From: Chloroflexota bacterium | Lineage (GTDB): Bacteria > Chloroflexota > Limnocylindria > QHBO01 | DNA length: 6,665 bases | Direction: 5' to 3' | Assembly (NCBI GenBank): GCA_024636135.1 | Contig: JAGXHP010000022.1 | Coordinates: 1 to 6,665 of the forward strand | Shown: piece after piece, positions 1 to 5,338 of the stretch | Layout of the letters: each line of letters starts with the position of its first letter | How positions within the stretch are numbered: position 1 is the stretch's first letter | Made by a program: the position numbers and the translations under genes | The notes under the pieces: generated by a model | Database searches by the model: none | Seen by the model: only the letters and a program-made list of their open reading frames with translations | Told to the model about the DNA's origin: nothing

Positions 1-854
1 CTGGAGACGAGCCGCCGCACCTCATCGTCCGAGAGGTGGATGGCGTGCGCCAGGATCGTCCGAGCGCCGACGGCCCCGGCCGCCTCGTACACGCCGAGGT
101 AGTCGTTCGCGCCGGGGAACAGGCGCTTCACCTCCTCGATCTCGCCCGCGTCCTCGGAGATGTGGGTCTGCCAGTACGCGCCGTGCCGTGCCGCCATGGC
201 CGCGGATTCCCGCAGCATGTCGGCGGAGCAGCTCACCGCGAAGCGCTGGGTGAACGCGTACTGCAGGCGGCCGGCGTCGCGTCCGTGCCAGCGCGCGGCG
301 AGCTCATCGGACTGGCGCAGGCTCGTGTCAAGGATGTCGGCCGGACGGATGTCCTGGTCGTAGGTCAGGCGATCCATCATCACCTTGCCGATGACGGCGC
401 GGATGCCGTGCACCTCCGCCGCCTCGAAGGCGGCATCGGTCGAATCGGGCCAGAGGGCCGCATACGCGACAACCGTGGTGGTCCCGGCGGCGGCGAAGGC
501 GCGCCAGGCGGCCGGCGCCTGCCGCTCCGCCACCGATCGGTCGTAGGCCCGCTCGAGCGGGAAGATGTAACGATCGAGCCAGGTCAGCAGGTCCAGCCCG
601 CTGCCGAGCCCGGCGTTCGGCAGCTGTGGCAGGTGGGCGTGCAGGTCGATGAGGCCGGGCATGACGACCAGCGGTCGGATGTCGACCACCATTGCCTCGG
701 ATCCGGGATCAGCCCAGGGGCCTGCGGCGGCGATCCGGCCATCGGCAGCGACCTGGACCATGCCGTCCGACTCGTCCAGCAATCCGCCGCCGCGCTGCGG
801 GGACAGGAGTCGCGCGCGAAGGACAAATGCGGGTTGACCAGGAAGTTCGCCCAT
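1..854 (-). CDS. guaD: guanine deaminase, C-terminus cut by window edge
   Basis: Zinc amidohydrolase converting guanine to xanthine and ammonia in purine catabolism; cytoplasmic. I translated the minus strand from the ATG at 854: 284 residues are visible, with no stop before the window edge. The metal motif LHAHLPQ has H72 and H74. LLTWLDRYIFPLE (89-101) and KVMMDR (157-162) are typical of guanine deaminases. TQRFAVSCS (202-210) carries the guanine-contacting R204/F205, QTHISED has H231, and LAHAIHLSD has H270. The spacings 74-204-231-270 nearly match those I recall for human guanine deaminase (84-213-240-279). The last metal ligand, an Asp, should lie beyond the edge. One oddity is TQRF where TPRF is usual. 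The start has no SD; a TAGCAT box 8 nt upstream suggests a leaderless transcript. An in-frame stop shortly upstream limits extension. The gene is divergent from the cold-shock gene. The family call is firm; only the missing C-terminus leaves activity unproven. Confidence 0.92.
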   Translation of the reverse strand, partial: MGELPGQPAFVLRARLLSPQRGGGLLDESDGMVQVAADGRIAAAGPWADPGSEAMVVDIRPLVVMPGLIDLHAHLPQLPNAGLGSGLDLLTWLDRYIFPLERAYDRSVAERQAPAAWRAFAAAGTTTVVAYAALWPDSTDAAFEAAEVHGIRAVIGKVMMDRLTYDQDIRPADILDTSLRQSDELAARWHGRDAGRLQYAFTQRFAVSCSADMLRESAAMAARHGAYWQTHISEDAGEIEEVKRLFPGANDYLGVYEAAGAVGARTILAHAIHLSDDEVRRLVS

Positions 855-862
855 CGGCGCCG

Positions 863-868
863 ATGCTA
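863..868 (-). promoter_or_regulatory. candidate -10 box for a leaderless guaD
   Basis: Read on the minus strand this is TAGCAT (TANNNT type), ending 8 nt before the guaD ATG, so transcription would begin at or next to the start codon. No convincing -35 hexamer is seen 16-19 bp upstream. The absence of an SD before guaD agrees with this reading, but it remains inference. Confidence 0.35.
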
Positions 869-883
869 CATGGCCGGAGCGAG

Positions 884-889
884 TATCCT
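884..889 (+). promoter_or_regulatory. candidate -10 box of the cold-shock gene
   Basis: TATCCT matches the -10 consensus at four of six positions and would give a leader of only about 20 nt before the cold-shock ATG, long enough for its SD. No clear -35 is visible at 16-18 bp. If correct, the gene lacks the long structured leader known for E. coli cspA. Confidence 0.3.
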
Positions 890-917
890 TCAGGTTCTAC
901 CGTGTAGGAGGCCTCTC

Positions 918-1124
918 ATGGCCAATGGCAGCATCAAGAAGATCGTGGCCGATCGCGGCTTCGGCTTCATCACCGGCGAGGATGGCAAGGATTACTTCTT
1001 CCACCGCGACGGGCTCAGTGAGTCGATCGACTTCGACCGACTCGTCGGCGGCGAGGCAGTGACCTTCGACGTCGAGTCCAACCCGCGCGGTCCGCGCGCA
1101 GCAAACATCAAGGCCGCCGAGTAA
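918..1124 (+). CDS. cold-shock domain protein (CspA family)
   Basis: Small single-domain RNA/DNA-binding protein of 68 residues, the usual size for the family. CspA-type proteins are cytoplasmic OB-fold nucleic-acid chaperones that melt RNA structure. Visible motifs are GSIKKIVADRGFGFIT (4-19), containing the RNP1-like segment with F15 and F17, and DYFFHR (25-30) as the RNP2-like segment. A GGEAVTFDV strand follows, and the protein ends with GPRAANI, the usual last strand. I chose the ATG at 918 because AGGAGG (906-911) lies 6 nt upstream and the domain starts immediately; the open frame runs further upstream, but only through the guaD antisense region. RNP2 has YFFH where VFVH is common, a mild variation. 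The gene is monocistronic, divergent from guaD and convergent with the membrane-protein pair. I give no csp letter because paralogues cannot be separated here. Confidence 0.95.
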   Translation: MANGSIKKIVADRGFGFITGEDGKDYFFHRDGLSESIDFDRLVGGEAVTFDVESNPRGPRAANIKAAE

Positions 1125-1148
1125 CTCACTCGGCTCCCTTGCGACATG

Positions 1149-1185
1149 GCGGCTGACGACGTCCCTCGGGGCGCTCGCCAGCCGC
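1149..1185. terminator. weak hairpin between convergent genes
   Basis: GCGGCTG (1149-1155) is perfectly complementary to CAGCCGC (1179-1185) across a 23-nt loop, between the cold-shock stop and the stop of the six-helix membrane protein. It sits where a bidirectional terminator is expected, but neither strand has a run of T after it and the loop is large. Nothing else is visible in 1125-1231. Confidence 0.25.
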
Positions 1186-1231
1186 TTCGTCATGTGTGGC
1201 TCAGGATGGTGCGCTCCATCGTGAGTCCTCG

Positions 1232-1834
1232 TTACGCACGGCGATGGCGGCGCGACCGATCGCGCCCCAACATGACGTAAGCCCCAGTCGTGCCGACGAG
1301 GGCGGCCACGAATCCGACCGCGGCGACCGGGCTCGTCATGCCATCGGTCGCGATCCCCGCCGCGGTCGCGATGAGGCCCGCGCCGCCCGTGATGGCCAAC
1401 ATCGACGCGGGGCGGGATGCCGGGTCGGACCGGGCAGCGACCCCGGCGAGGATCAACCAGGTCCCGATGAGCGCCTGGCCGATGAGGATCGGTTGCAAGC
1501 TGTCCTCGAACGTCATCTGGCGCGAGATCAGCAGGGACGTGAACGTCGTCGTCGTCGCGACGCCGATCAGATCGGACGCGAGGCCGAGCCCAAGGAGCCT
1601 GGATTCCGGATGCCGCCGGGCCAGATCGGCGGCAATCGGCACCGTGGCGCACGCCAGGCCGATCGACAGACTGTCGTTGAGCGTGCCCCATGGTTCGCCG
1701 ACCGCGAAGAAGGCCGCCAGGGCCGTCGCGCCACCGATCGTCAGGCCGGCGGCCACCTGCGCTGCTCGCCGGCCGCCGTTCCCGAGGACGAGCGTGGGTC
1801 GCGCGTCAACCATGGCCAGTGGTCCCGTCGCCAT
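1232..1834 (-). CDS. six-helix integral membrane protein, function unknown
   Basis: A 200-residue protein I cannot assign to a named family. It reads as six hydrophobic helices at about residues 24-46, 52-70, 80-102, 112-131, 143-160 and 166-188. The loops are short, with an arginine-rich tail (RDRSRRHRRA) that probably lies in the cytoplasm. A W-G-T-L-N-D stretch opens helix 2. I recall a similar (F/W)GTxND motif in uncharacterised six-helix proteins of GC-rich bacteria, but this is memory, not a search. No transport, catalytic or metal motif is seen. The ATG at 1834 is chosen because AGGAGGA (1841-1847) lies 6 nt upstream. The gene follows the four-helix membrane gene by 31 nt on the same strand, so the two are probably co-transcribed and under control of the divergent TetR regulator. 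The coding call is solid; function is open. Confidence 0.8.
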   Translation of the reverse strand: MATGPLAMVDARPTLVLGNGGRRAAQVAAGLTIGGATALAAFFAVGEPWGTLNDSLSIGLACATVPIAADLARRHPESRLLGLGLASDLIGVATTTTFTSLLISRQMTFEDSLQPILIGQALIGTWLILAGVAARSDPASRPASMLAITGGAGLIATAAGIATDGMTSPVAAVGFVAALVGTTGAYVMLGRDRSRRHRRA

Positions 1835-1865
1835 CGTGGATCCTCCTGCCGCACGGGGCGGCCCG

Positions 1866-2375
1866 CTAGAACGGCTTGGTCTCCATCAGCCAGGTGATCA
1901 CAACGATCCCGGCGATCGCGAACGCGCTCCCAACGATCGGACGGCGATCGAGCAGGAGAGCGTCGAGGGTCGCGTCGTCCACGGGCGTCGGGATCGTCCC
2001 TGCCCGCGTGTCCGCGAGATTGGGCATCTCGAGGCCCTGGCGCATCCTGACCATCGGGATGGCATTGAGCGAGTTCATCGACTGCACGATCGCGGCGAGC
2101 AGGACGATGGACACCCACAGCCACCACTGGCCGTTGAACCACCATCCGGCGGCGACTCCCACGACGACACCGCTCACGATCAGCAAGAAGCCGCTCGCCA
2201 ACATCGACGTCATGAAGCTGCCCGACAATTCGAACCACGCCATGAGCTTCGCGCGGTCGCGTTCGCGCCGAACCCGCCACCAGACTCCCATCGACACGCC
2301 ATGGATGGCGAGGAATGCGAGCACGCACAGGACGTGAAACACCAGGAGCCACGGGTAGAGGTCAGCCCAGGTCAT
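1866..2375 (-). CDS. four-helix membrane protein, DUF2269/CopD-like
   Basis: A 169-residue protein with hydrophobic helices at about 7-29, 55-77, 82-102 and 147-165. The first helix carries two histidines, H14 and H25 (LVFHVLCVLAFLAIHG), followed by the basic segment WWRVRRERDRAK. This arrangement resembles DUF2269 and related CopD-like inner-membrane proteins, where histidines at the N-terminal helix may bind haem or copper. The match is from overall shape and is not certain. Between helices 3 and 4 is a hydrophilic segment of roughly 45 residues (RQGLEMPNLADTR...) containing TPVDDATLDALLLDRRP. The start at 2375 is supported by GTGAGGA 8 nt upstream. It is the first gene of a probable two-gene operon, divergent from a TetR regulator and preceded by a good promoter (2456-2484). 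A role in envelope stress or efflux is possible but not shown. Confidence 0.8.
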   Translation of the reverse strand: MTWADLYPWLLVFHVLCVLAFLAIHGVSMGVWWRVRRERDRAKLMAWFELSGSFMTSMLASGFLLIVSGVVVGVAAGWWFNGQWWLWVSIVLLAAIVQSMNSLNAIPMVRMRQGLEMPNLADTRAGTIPTPVDDATLDALLLDRRPIVGSAFAIAGIVVITWLMETKPF

Positions 2376-2455
2376 GCCTCAGGTCCTCACTACTCGGCGG
2401 CGATGTGCCTACCATCGCCACGACTGGCCCGCCACCGGGCTCGTCGGGTCACCGG

Positions 2456-2484
2456 ATGCTATATTGGTTGCATCCCGAAGTCAA
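2456..2484 (-). promoter_or_regulatory. promoter of the membrane-protein pair
   Basis: On the minus strand, TTGACT (-35, plus-strand positions 2479-2484, five of six consensus bases) is separated by exactly 17 bp from TAGCAT (-10, plus-strand positions 2456-2461, four of six). The start of transcription would be near 2449, giving a leader of about 74 nt to the ATG at 2375. This is the best sigma-70-type promoter in the window. Confidence 0.6.
2460..2465 (+). promoter_or_regulatory. candidate -10 box of the TetR gene
   Basis: TATATT matches the -10 consensus at five of six positions and would start transcription near 2472, about 30 nt before the TTG start. No good -35 is seen at 17 bp. It overlaps the opposing promoter, as is common for divergently transcribed TetR regulators. 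Confidence 0.35.
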
Positions 2485-2486
2485 TA
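2462..2486. promoter_or_regulatory. possible TetR-regulator operator
   Basis: TATTG (2462-2466) and CAATA (2482-2486) form a 5-bp inverted repeat with a 15-bp centre. It covers the spacer and most of the -35 of the minus-strand promoter and touches the plus-strand -10 box. The position is what an autoregulating divergent repressor would use, but the arms are short and could be chance. Confidence 0.3.
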
Positions 2487-2490
2487 GACT

Positions 2491-2496
2491 GGAGGG
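2491..2496 (+). promoter_or_regulatory. SD that fixes the TTG start of the TetR gene
   Basis: GGAGGG lies 7 nt upstream of TTG 2504. No comparable site precedes the upstream in-frame ATGs at 2456 or 2315, so it decides the start. Confidence 0.7.
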
Positions 2497-2503
2497 CAGT
2501 CGA

Positions 2504-3112
2504 TTGCCCAGGAAGTACGAGCTCGGGAAGCGGGCTGCGCAGCAGGCCGAGACGCGGCGCAGGATCATCGCGGCCGCCCTGGAGCTGTACCAGGAGCGCG
2601 GCGTGTCGGCGACGACGATGCTCGACATCGCTCGGCGCGCCGACGTCGCTCCAGGCACCGTCGCCAATCACTTCGGCTCCGCCGCCGCACTCGCCGCCGA
2701 GGTCACCGGCGAGATCTTCGGGGAACTCCGGATGCCGACACCGGATCTGTTCGACGGAGTCGACGGGCTCCGCGAACGAGTCAATCTCCTCGTCCGGGAG
2801 CTGTCGGCGTTCTTTGACCGGAGCGAGTCGTGGTACCGCGCGTCGCAGCGTGAAGGTCCTGGCGTGTCGTTCTGGGCCGATGCCGAGGCAAGCTTCTATC
2901 GGCAACTGGACGCACTCGTCCGCGCGGCACTCGGGCCGCTGTCCTCGGACGACGATGCCGTTGCGGTGATGATGACCGTATTCGGTCGATGGGTCATCGG
3001 CTCGCTCCAAGAGGCAGGCCGAACGAGCGAGGAGGCCGTGAGCCTCGTGTCGGACCTGCTCGCATCGTGGCTCGAGACGCGCTCGCCCTTCGACTCACCG
3101 GGGTCGGGGTAG
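2504..3112 (+). CDS. TetR/AcrR-family transcriptional regulator
   Basis: A 202-residue DNA-binding regulator, typical TetR length. The N-terminal domain reads RRRIIAAALELYQERG (18-33), TTMLDIARRADVAPGTVANHF (37-57) and the start of helix 4 at 58-66. The recognition helix is V48-F57, with NHF where YHYF is usual. Residues 70-202 are a helical domain of the kind that binds a ligand and dimerises; its ligand cannot be told. I chose the TTG at 2504 because GGAGGG lies 7 nt upstream and the protein then starts right before the domain. The frame stays open to 2315, but that extension (RARTGRETPGAT...) runs antisense into the membrane gene and across its promoter, so it is unlikely to be translated. 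An ATG at 2456 is a weaker alternative. The divergent layout suggests it represses the membrane-protein pair and itself. Confidence 0.9.
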   Translation: MPRKYELGKRAAQQAETRRRIIAAALELYQERGVSATTMLDIARRADVAPGTVANHFGSAAALAAEVTGEIFGELRMPTPDLFDGVDGLRERVNLLVRELSAFFDRSESWYRASQREGPGVSFWADAEASFYRQLDALVRAALGPLSSDDDAVAVMMTVFGRWVIGSLQEAGRTSEEAVSLVSDLLASWLETRSPFDSPGSG

Positions 3113-3179
3113 CCCTCTGACCATTCGTGCTACGCCACCGGCACGCGACGGGTGGCTTGAAGGGCGTAAGGTTTTCTCT

Positions 3180-3232
3180 ACCGGCCTCCTGTCACCCAAC
3201 GACGCCGAGGGCCGGTTCTCACGGAAGGAGCC
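3180..3232 (+). promoter_or_regulatory. leader with two competing stems before the barrel gene
   Basis: ACCGGCC (3180-3186) pairs perfectly with GGCCGGT (3210-3216), leaving the downstream SD free. Alternatively GGCCTCCT (3183-3190) can pair with AGGAGCC (3226-3232, containing the SD) with one bulged C, masking it. The two pairings share 3183-3186 and exclude each other. Whether the region is transcribed as a leader is not known; the first stem could instead be the tetR terminator, though it lacks a T run. Confidence 0.25.
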
Positions 3233-3235
3233 ATC

Positions 3236-3505
3236 GTGGTCCGCCTGTTCGTTCGACACAACGTCGCCGATTTCGACGCGTGGAAGTCTCAGTACGACGC
3301 ATTCGACGAGGAACGGCGCGGGATGGGAGTGCGTGACCACGCGGTCTACCGCAATCTCGACGACGGCAATGACGTGACGGTCTGGCACGACTTCGATTCG
3401 CGAGCCGCCGGCGAGGCCTTCGCCGGATCCGACCGCCTGCGCGAGGTGATGCAGGAGGCCGGCGTCGTCGACGCCCCGACGCTCTGGTTCGTCAACCCCG
3501 CCTGA
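3236..3505 (+). CDS. small dimeric alpha/beta-barrel protein (ABM-like)
   Basis: An 89-residue protein with a beta-alpha-beta-beta-alpha-beta pattern: strand VRLFVRHNV (2-10), helix ADFDAWKSQYDAFDEERRG (11-29), strands DHAVYRNL and DVTVWHDF, helix RAAGEAFAGSDRLREVMQEAG, last strand PTLWFVNP. This is the ferredoxin-like, dimeric alpha/beta-barrel fold shared by antibiotic-biosynthesis monooxygenase-like and DUF1330-like small proteins. The V(R/H)HxVxDFDxWK opening is common in such stand-alone proteins, whose substrates are mostly unknown. No catalytic residue can be named safely. The start is GTG 3236, with GGAAGGAG (3223-3230) 5 nt upstream; no earlier start fits. It stands alone on the plus strand, 123 nt after tetR, with a structured leader. 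A 6-bp hairpin, GCCTGA/TCAGGC (3500-3518), covers its stop codon. Confidence 0.85.
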   Translation: MVRLFVRHNVADFDAWKSQYDAFDEERRGMGVRDHAVYRNLDDGNDVTVWHDFDSRAAGEAFAGSDRLREVMQEAGVVDAPTLWFVNPA

Positions 3506-3518
3506 GGTCGCATCAGGC
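3500..3518 (+). terminator. hairpin over the stop codon of the barrel gene
   Basis: GCCTGA (3500-3505) and TCAGGC (3513-3518) form a 6-bp stem with a 7-nt loop. Another GC-rich stem, GGCCC/GGGCC (3516-3520 with 3529-3533), follows. There is no T run, so termination is only a guess. Confidence 0.2.
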
Positions 3519-3547
3519 CCCGGGGCTCGGGCCGGCAGTCGTCAGGA

Positions 3548-3574
3548 GATTGGTCGGGGCGAGAAGATTCAACC
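3548..3574 (-). repeat. degenerate copy of the tRNA-Pro 3' end (possible att site)
   Basis: This stretch repeats 4203-4230, the last part of the tRNA-Pro gene plus 3 nt. Seventeen bases are identical (GATTGGTCGGGGCGAGA); after that there is one substitution and one deleted base before similarity ends. In tRNA terms it keeps the encoded CCA, the discriminator, the 3' acceptor strand and the 3' half of the T arm with part of its loop, and lacks everything 5' of that. Both copies have the same orientation, 655 bp apart. tRNA 3' ends are a classic target of tyrosine recombinases, which leave exactly such a duplicate at the far side of the insert. A decayed second tRNA gene is the alternative. The repeat itself is certain; the origin is inferred. 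Confidence 0.8.
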
Positions 3575-3593
3575 CGGCAGGTACCAACTGCCG
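3575..3593. repeat. perfect inverted repeat abutting the tRNA remnant
   Basis: CGGCAG (3575-3580) and CTGCCG (3588-3593) flank a 7-nt loop (GTACCAA), directly next to the tRNA-Pro fragment. It could be a hairpin or a protein-binding arm of an old attachment site. The rest of 3594-3704 shows no gene I can support. Confidence 0.4.
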
Positions 3594-3692
3594 CGTGATC
3601 GTCTCGCCGTTCGTGGCCATGGCGATCGCTGCGGCGTAGTCATGGGACTGGGCCAAACCGCAAGCAGTACGGAGCCCGGCTCTGCGCGGCCA

Positions 3693-3698
3693 TAGACT
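3693..3698 (+). promoter_or_regulatory. candidate -10 box for a leaderless SRPBCC gene
   Basis: TAGACT ends 6 nt before the ATG at 3705, so transcription would begin at the start codon. No SD is present before this ATG, which agrees with a leaderless message. No clear -35 is seen. Confidence 0.35.
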
Positions 3699-3704
3699 GT
3701 TGGC

Positions 3705-4157
3705 ATGCACGGGCCGATCGAGGACACGCGTTACGAACTGACCGTCTCCGCCTCGCCGGCGGACGTGCTGTTGGCGCTCACCGACTTCGGGCGGATGCGG
3801 CCGCAGATCTGGCCGGAGACCTCACATCCACAGGTCTACCGCATTCACGAGGTCGGCGAGGTCACCGCCGACGTCACCGAAGGGCTGCCTTTGACGTGGA
3901 GCCGCGAGCAATACGACTGGTCGCAACCGGGCATCGTTACTCTGATGCAGATCGATTCGAATGTCTCGCGGAATGGAATGATCCGTTATTGGCTGACGCC
4001 GGCCTCCACTGGGACGCACATCGTCTGCGAACGGCACCGAGAGTTCTACGGGCTGCGTGGCAGACTGGCCGGCACGCTGATGAACGCTGTCGGTGCCTGG
4101 ATCCTGCGGCGTCAGCTGCGGCGCGGGATCGAGCGGTCCGATCGCTTTCGCCAATAG
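3705..4157 (+). CDS. SRPBCC (START-fold) family protein
   Basis: A 150-residue protein with the shape of a single SRPBCC domain, a cavity-forming fold used for hydrophobic ligands in polyketide cyclases and lipid-transfer-like proteins. The first strand and helix are RYELTVSASPADVLLALTDFGRMRPQIWPE (9-38), the usual opening with a helix after 'SxxADV'. Beta strands follow (VYRIHEV, EVTADVTE, IVTLMQID, GMIRYWLTP, THIVCERHREF), then a long C-terminal helix (about 118-148) with RRQLRRGIERS. The specific ligand or reaction cannot be told. The ATG at 3705 has no SD but a TANNNT box just upstream. The gene is the only one between the tRNA-Pro remnant and the real tRNA-Pro. By my hand count about 19% of its codons end in A or T, against roughly 15% in the cold-shock gene and the start of gpsA, which is only a weak hint of transfer. 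Confidence 0.8.
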   Translation: MHGPIEDTRYELTVSASPADVLLALTDFGRMRPQIWPETSHPQVYRIHEVGEVTADVTEGLPLTWSREQYDWSQPGIVTLMQIDSNVSRNGMIRYWLTPASTGTHIVCERHREFYGLRGRLAGTLMNAVGAWILRRQLRRGIERSDRFRQ

Positions 4158-4174
4158 AGTGAACGGATTCAGGG

Positions 4175-4195
4175 CGCTTGCTCTGTTGACAAGCG
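4175..4195. terminator. hairpin between the SRPBCC gene and tRNA-Pro
   Basis: CGCTTG (4175-4180) pairs with CAAGCG (4190-4195) across a 9-nt loop in the space between the convergent SRPBCC and tRNA genes. It is placed to stop transcription from either side, but no T run follows on either strand. Confidence 0.3.
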
Positions 4196-4205
4196 AGGGC
4201 TTGAT

Positions 4206-4282
<77 letters not shown>

Positions 4283-4295
4283 ACCGACGCCGGTC

Positions 4296-4301
4296 AGTAT
4301 A
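4296..4301 (-). promoter_or_regulatory. -10 box of tRNA-Pro
   Basis: On the minus strand this reads TATACT (five of six consensus bases), 13 nt before the mature tRNA 5' end, so the primary transcript would carry about 7 extra nt. A -35 would fall in the last codons of gpsA; only a weak match is seen there. Confidence 0.5.
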
Positions 4302-4313
4302 GCGGCCGACCGA

Positions 4314-5327
4314 TCACGCGCCGAACAGGCCGCCGAGCTCGTCCTTCGTGCTGCGTGCCATGAGCTCGGCGACGGCGGCCATCGGTGCGCGACCCTCGAA
4401 GACGACGGCACGCACCTGCTGGGCGATCGGCATCTCCACGGAGTGCTCGGACGCAAGCTCGAGTGCGCCGGCCAGCGTCGCGACCCCTTCGGCCACACCC
4501 GTCAGCTGCTCCCCCGCCTCCGGCCAAGGAATACCCGAGGCGATGAGCTCACCGGCGCGCCGGTTGCGCGACAGGGGCGACATGCAGGTCGCGATCAGGT
4601 CTCCGACGCCGGCCAGTCCGGCGAATGTCAGCGGGTTGGCACCGGCCGCGACACCGAGACGCGTCATCTCGGCGAGGCCGCGCGTGATGATCCCCGCCTT
4701 GGCCGAGTCTCCGAACCCCAGGCCGTCGACCATCCCCGCGGCCAGCGCCACGACATTCTTCAGCGCGCCGCTCAGCTCGACCCCGACCACGTCGCGATTG
4801 GTGTAGACGCGGAACCGATCGGACGAGAGGACCGAGGCGACCTCCGCCGCCAGGTCCGGGTCCTCGGAGGCGACCACTGATCCGGCGGGCTTTCCGTAGC
4901 CGATCTCTCGGGCCAGGTTGGGACCCGACAACGCCGCGACGCGGCGACCCGGCAGGACCTCGGCGATGACCTGGGACATGCGCAGGTGCGTCCCCTCCTC
5001 GATGCCCTTGACCACCGACAGAATGGCCGCATCCCGATGGAGCGACGGCCCCACGGCCTCGAGCGTGGACCGAACATGCGTCGAAGGCACCGCGAGCACG
5101 AACAGCCGATGCGGCTCGGCCAGGAAGGCATCGTCGGTCACGACCCGCACGTTCGGTGGGAACACCACGCCCGGCAGGTACCGCTCATTGGCCCTGGCAT
5201 GGGCCAGTCGCTCGGTCGCCTCCGAGGAGTGAGCCCGCAGGCTCACCGGCCGTTGCGCATCGGCGAGGAGCACCGCGAGCGTCGTCCCCCACGCGCCGGC
5301 GCCGATGATCCCGATCTGGTCGCTCAT
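4314..5327 (-). CDS. gpsA: NAD(P)H-dependent glycerol-3-phosphate dehydrogenase
   Basis: Cytoplasmic enzyme reducing dihydroxyacetone phosphate to sn-glycerol 3-phosphate, the backbone precursor of phospholipids. The 337 residues are close to the usual length (about 330-340). The N-terminal Rossmann domain starts with IGIIGAGAWGTTLA, glycines G9, G11 and G14. SVVKGIE (104-110) carries K107 and LSGPNLAREI (133-142) is the family signature. The C-terminal helical domain has ELSGALKNVVALAAG with the catalytic K190, GFGDSAKAGIITRGLAEM (204-221), GVGDLIATC with D243, and SRNRRAG with R254/N255. All expected key residues are present. The ATG at 5327 is supported by GAGGTGA (5332-5338), which overlaps the stop codon of der. 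Only 9 nt separate the two genes, so translational coupling is likely. tRNA-Pro follows on the same strand. Confidence 0.97.
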   Translation of the reverse strand: MSDQIGIIGAGAWGTTLAVLLADAQRPVSLRAHSSEATERLAHARANERYLPGVVFPPNVRVVTDDAFLAEPHRLFVLAVPSTHVRSTLEAVGPSLHRDAAILSVVKGIEEGTHLRMSQVIAEVLPGRRVAALSGPNLAREIGYGKPAGSVVASEDPDLAAEVASVLSSDRFRVYTNRDVVGVELSGALKNVVALAAGMVDGLGFGDSAKAGIITRGLAEMTRLGVAAGANPLTFAGLAGVGDLIATCMSPLSRNRRAGELIASGIPWPEAGEQLTGVAEGVATLAGALELASEHSVEMPIAQQVRAVVFEGRAPMAAVAELMARSTKDELGGLFGA

Positions 5328-5331
5328 GGCT

Positions 5332-5338
5332 TCACCTC
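5332..5338 (-). promoter_or_regulatory. SD of gpsA overlapping the der stop codon
   Basis: On the minus strand GAGGTGA lies 4 nt before the gpsA ATG, and its first two bases are the last two of the der TGA (5337-5339). Ribosomes ending der would free or reuse this site, so the two proteins are probably made in coupled amounts. Confidence 0.6.

Noticed and set aside
834..839. TTGACC as a -35 for the cold-shock gene
   Set aside because: No -10-like hexamer lies 16-18 bp downstream; the nearest boxes are too far away.
36..1124. A long plus-strand open frame joining the guaD region to the cold-shock protein
   Set aside because: Only the last 68 residues match a real family. The upstream part is antisense to the well-supported guaD, and an SD sits right before the ATG at 918.
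1290..2969. A 559-residue plus-strand open frame
   Set aside because: It is rich in Arg, Pro and Ala with no domain, lies antisense to the two membrane genes and out of frame with tetR; typical GC-rich shadow frame.
3573..3585. A 13-bp string (CCCGGCAGGTACC) repeated inside gpsA near 5170
   Set aside because: The gpsA copy encodes ordinary conserved sequence (RYLPG) and flanks do not match, so chance is the simplest explanation.
3513..3710. A 65-residue minus-strand open frame (MHANSLWPRR...)
   Set aside because: It reads through the tRNA-Pro remnant (LLAPTN), has no SD and no recognisable domain. Its middle looks mildly protein-like, so a gene remnant cannot be excluded, but I cannot support it.
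4185..4190. A consensus TTGACA on the plus strand
   Set aside because: No -10 follows at the right spacing; it falls inside a hairpin loop and heads into the opposing tRNA gene.
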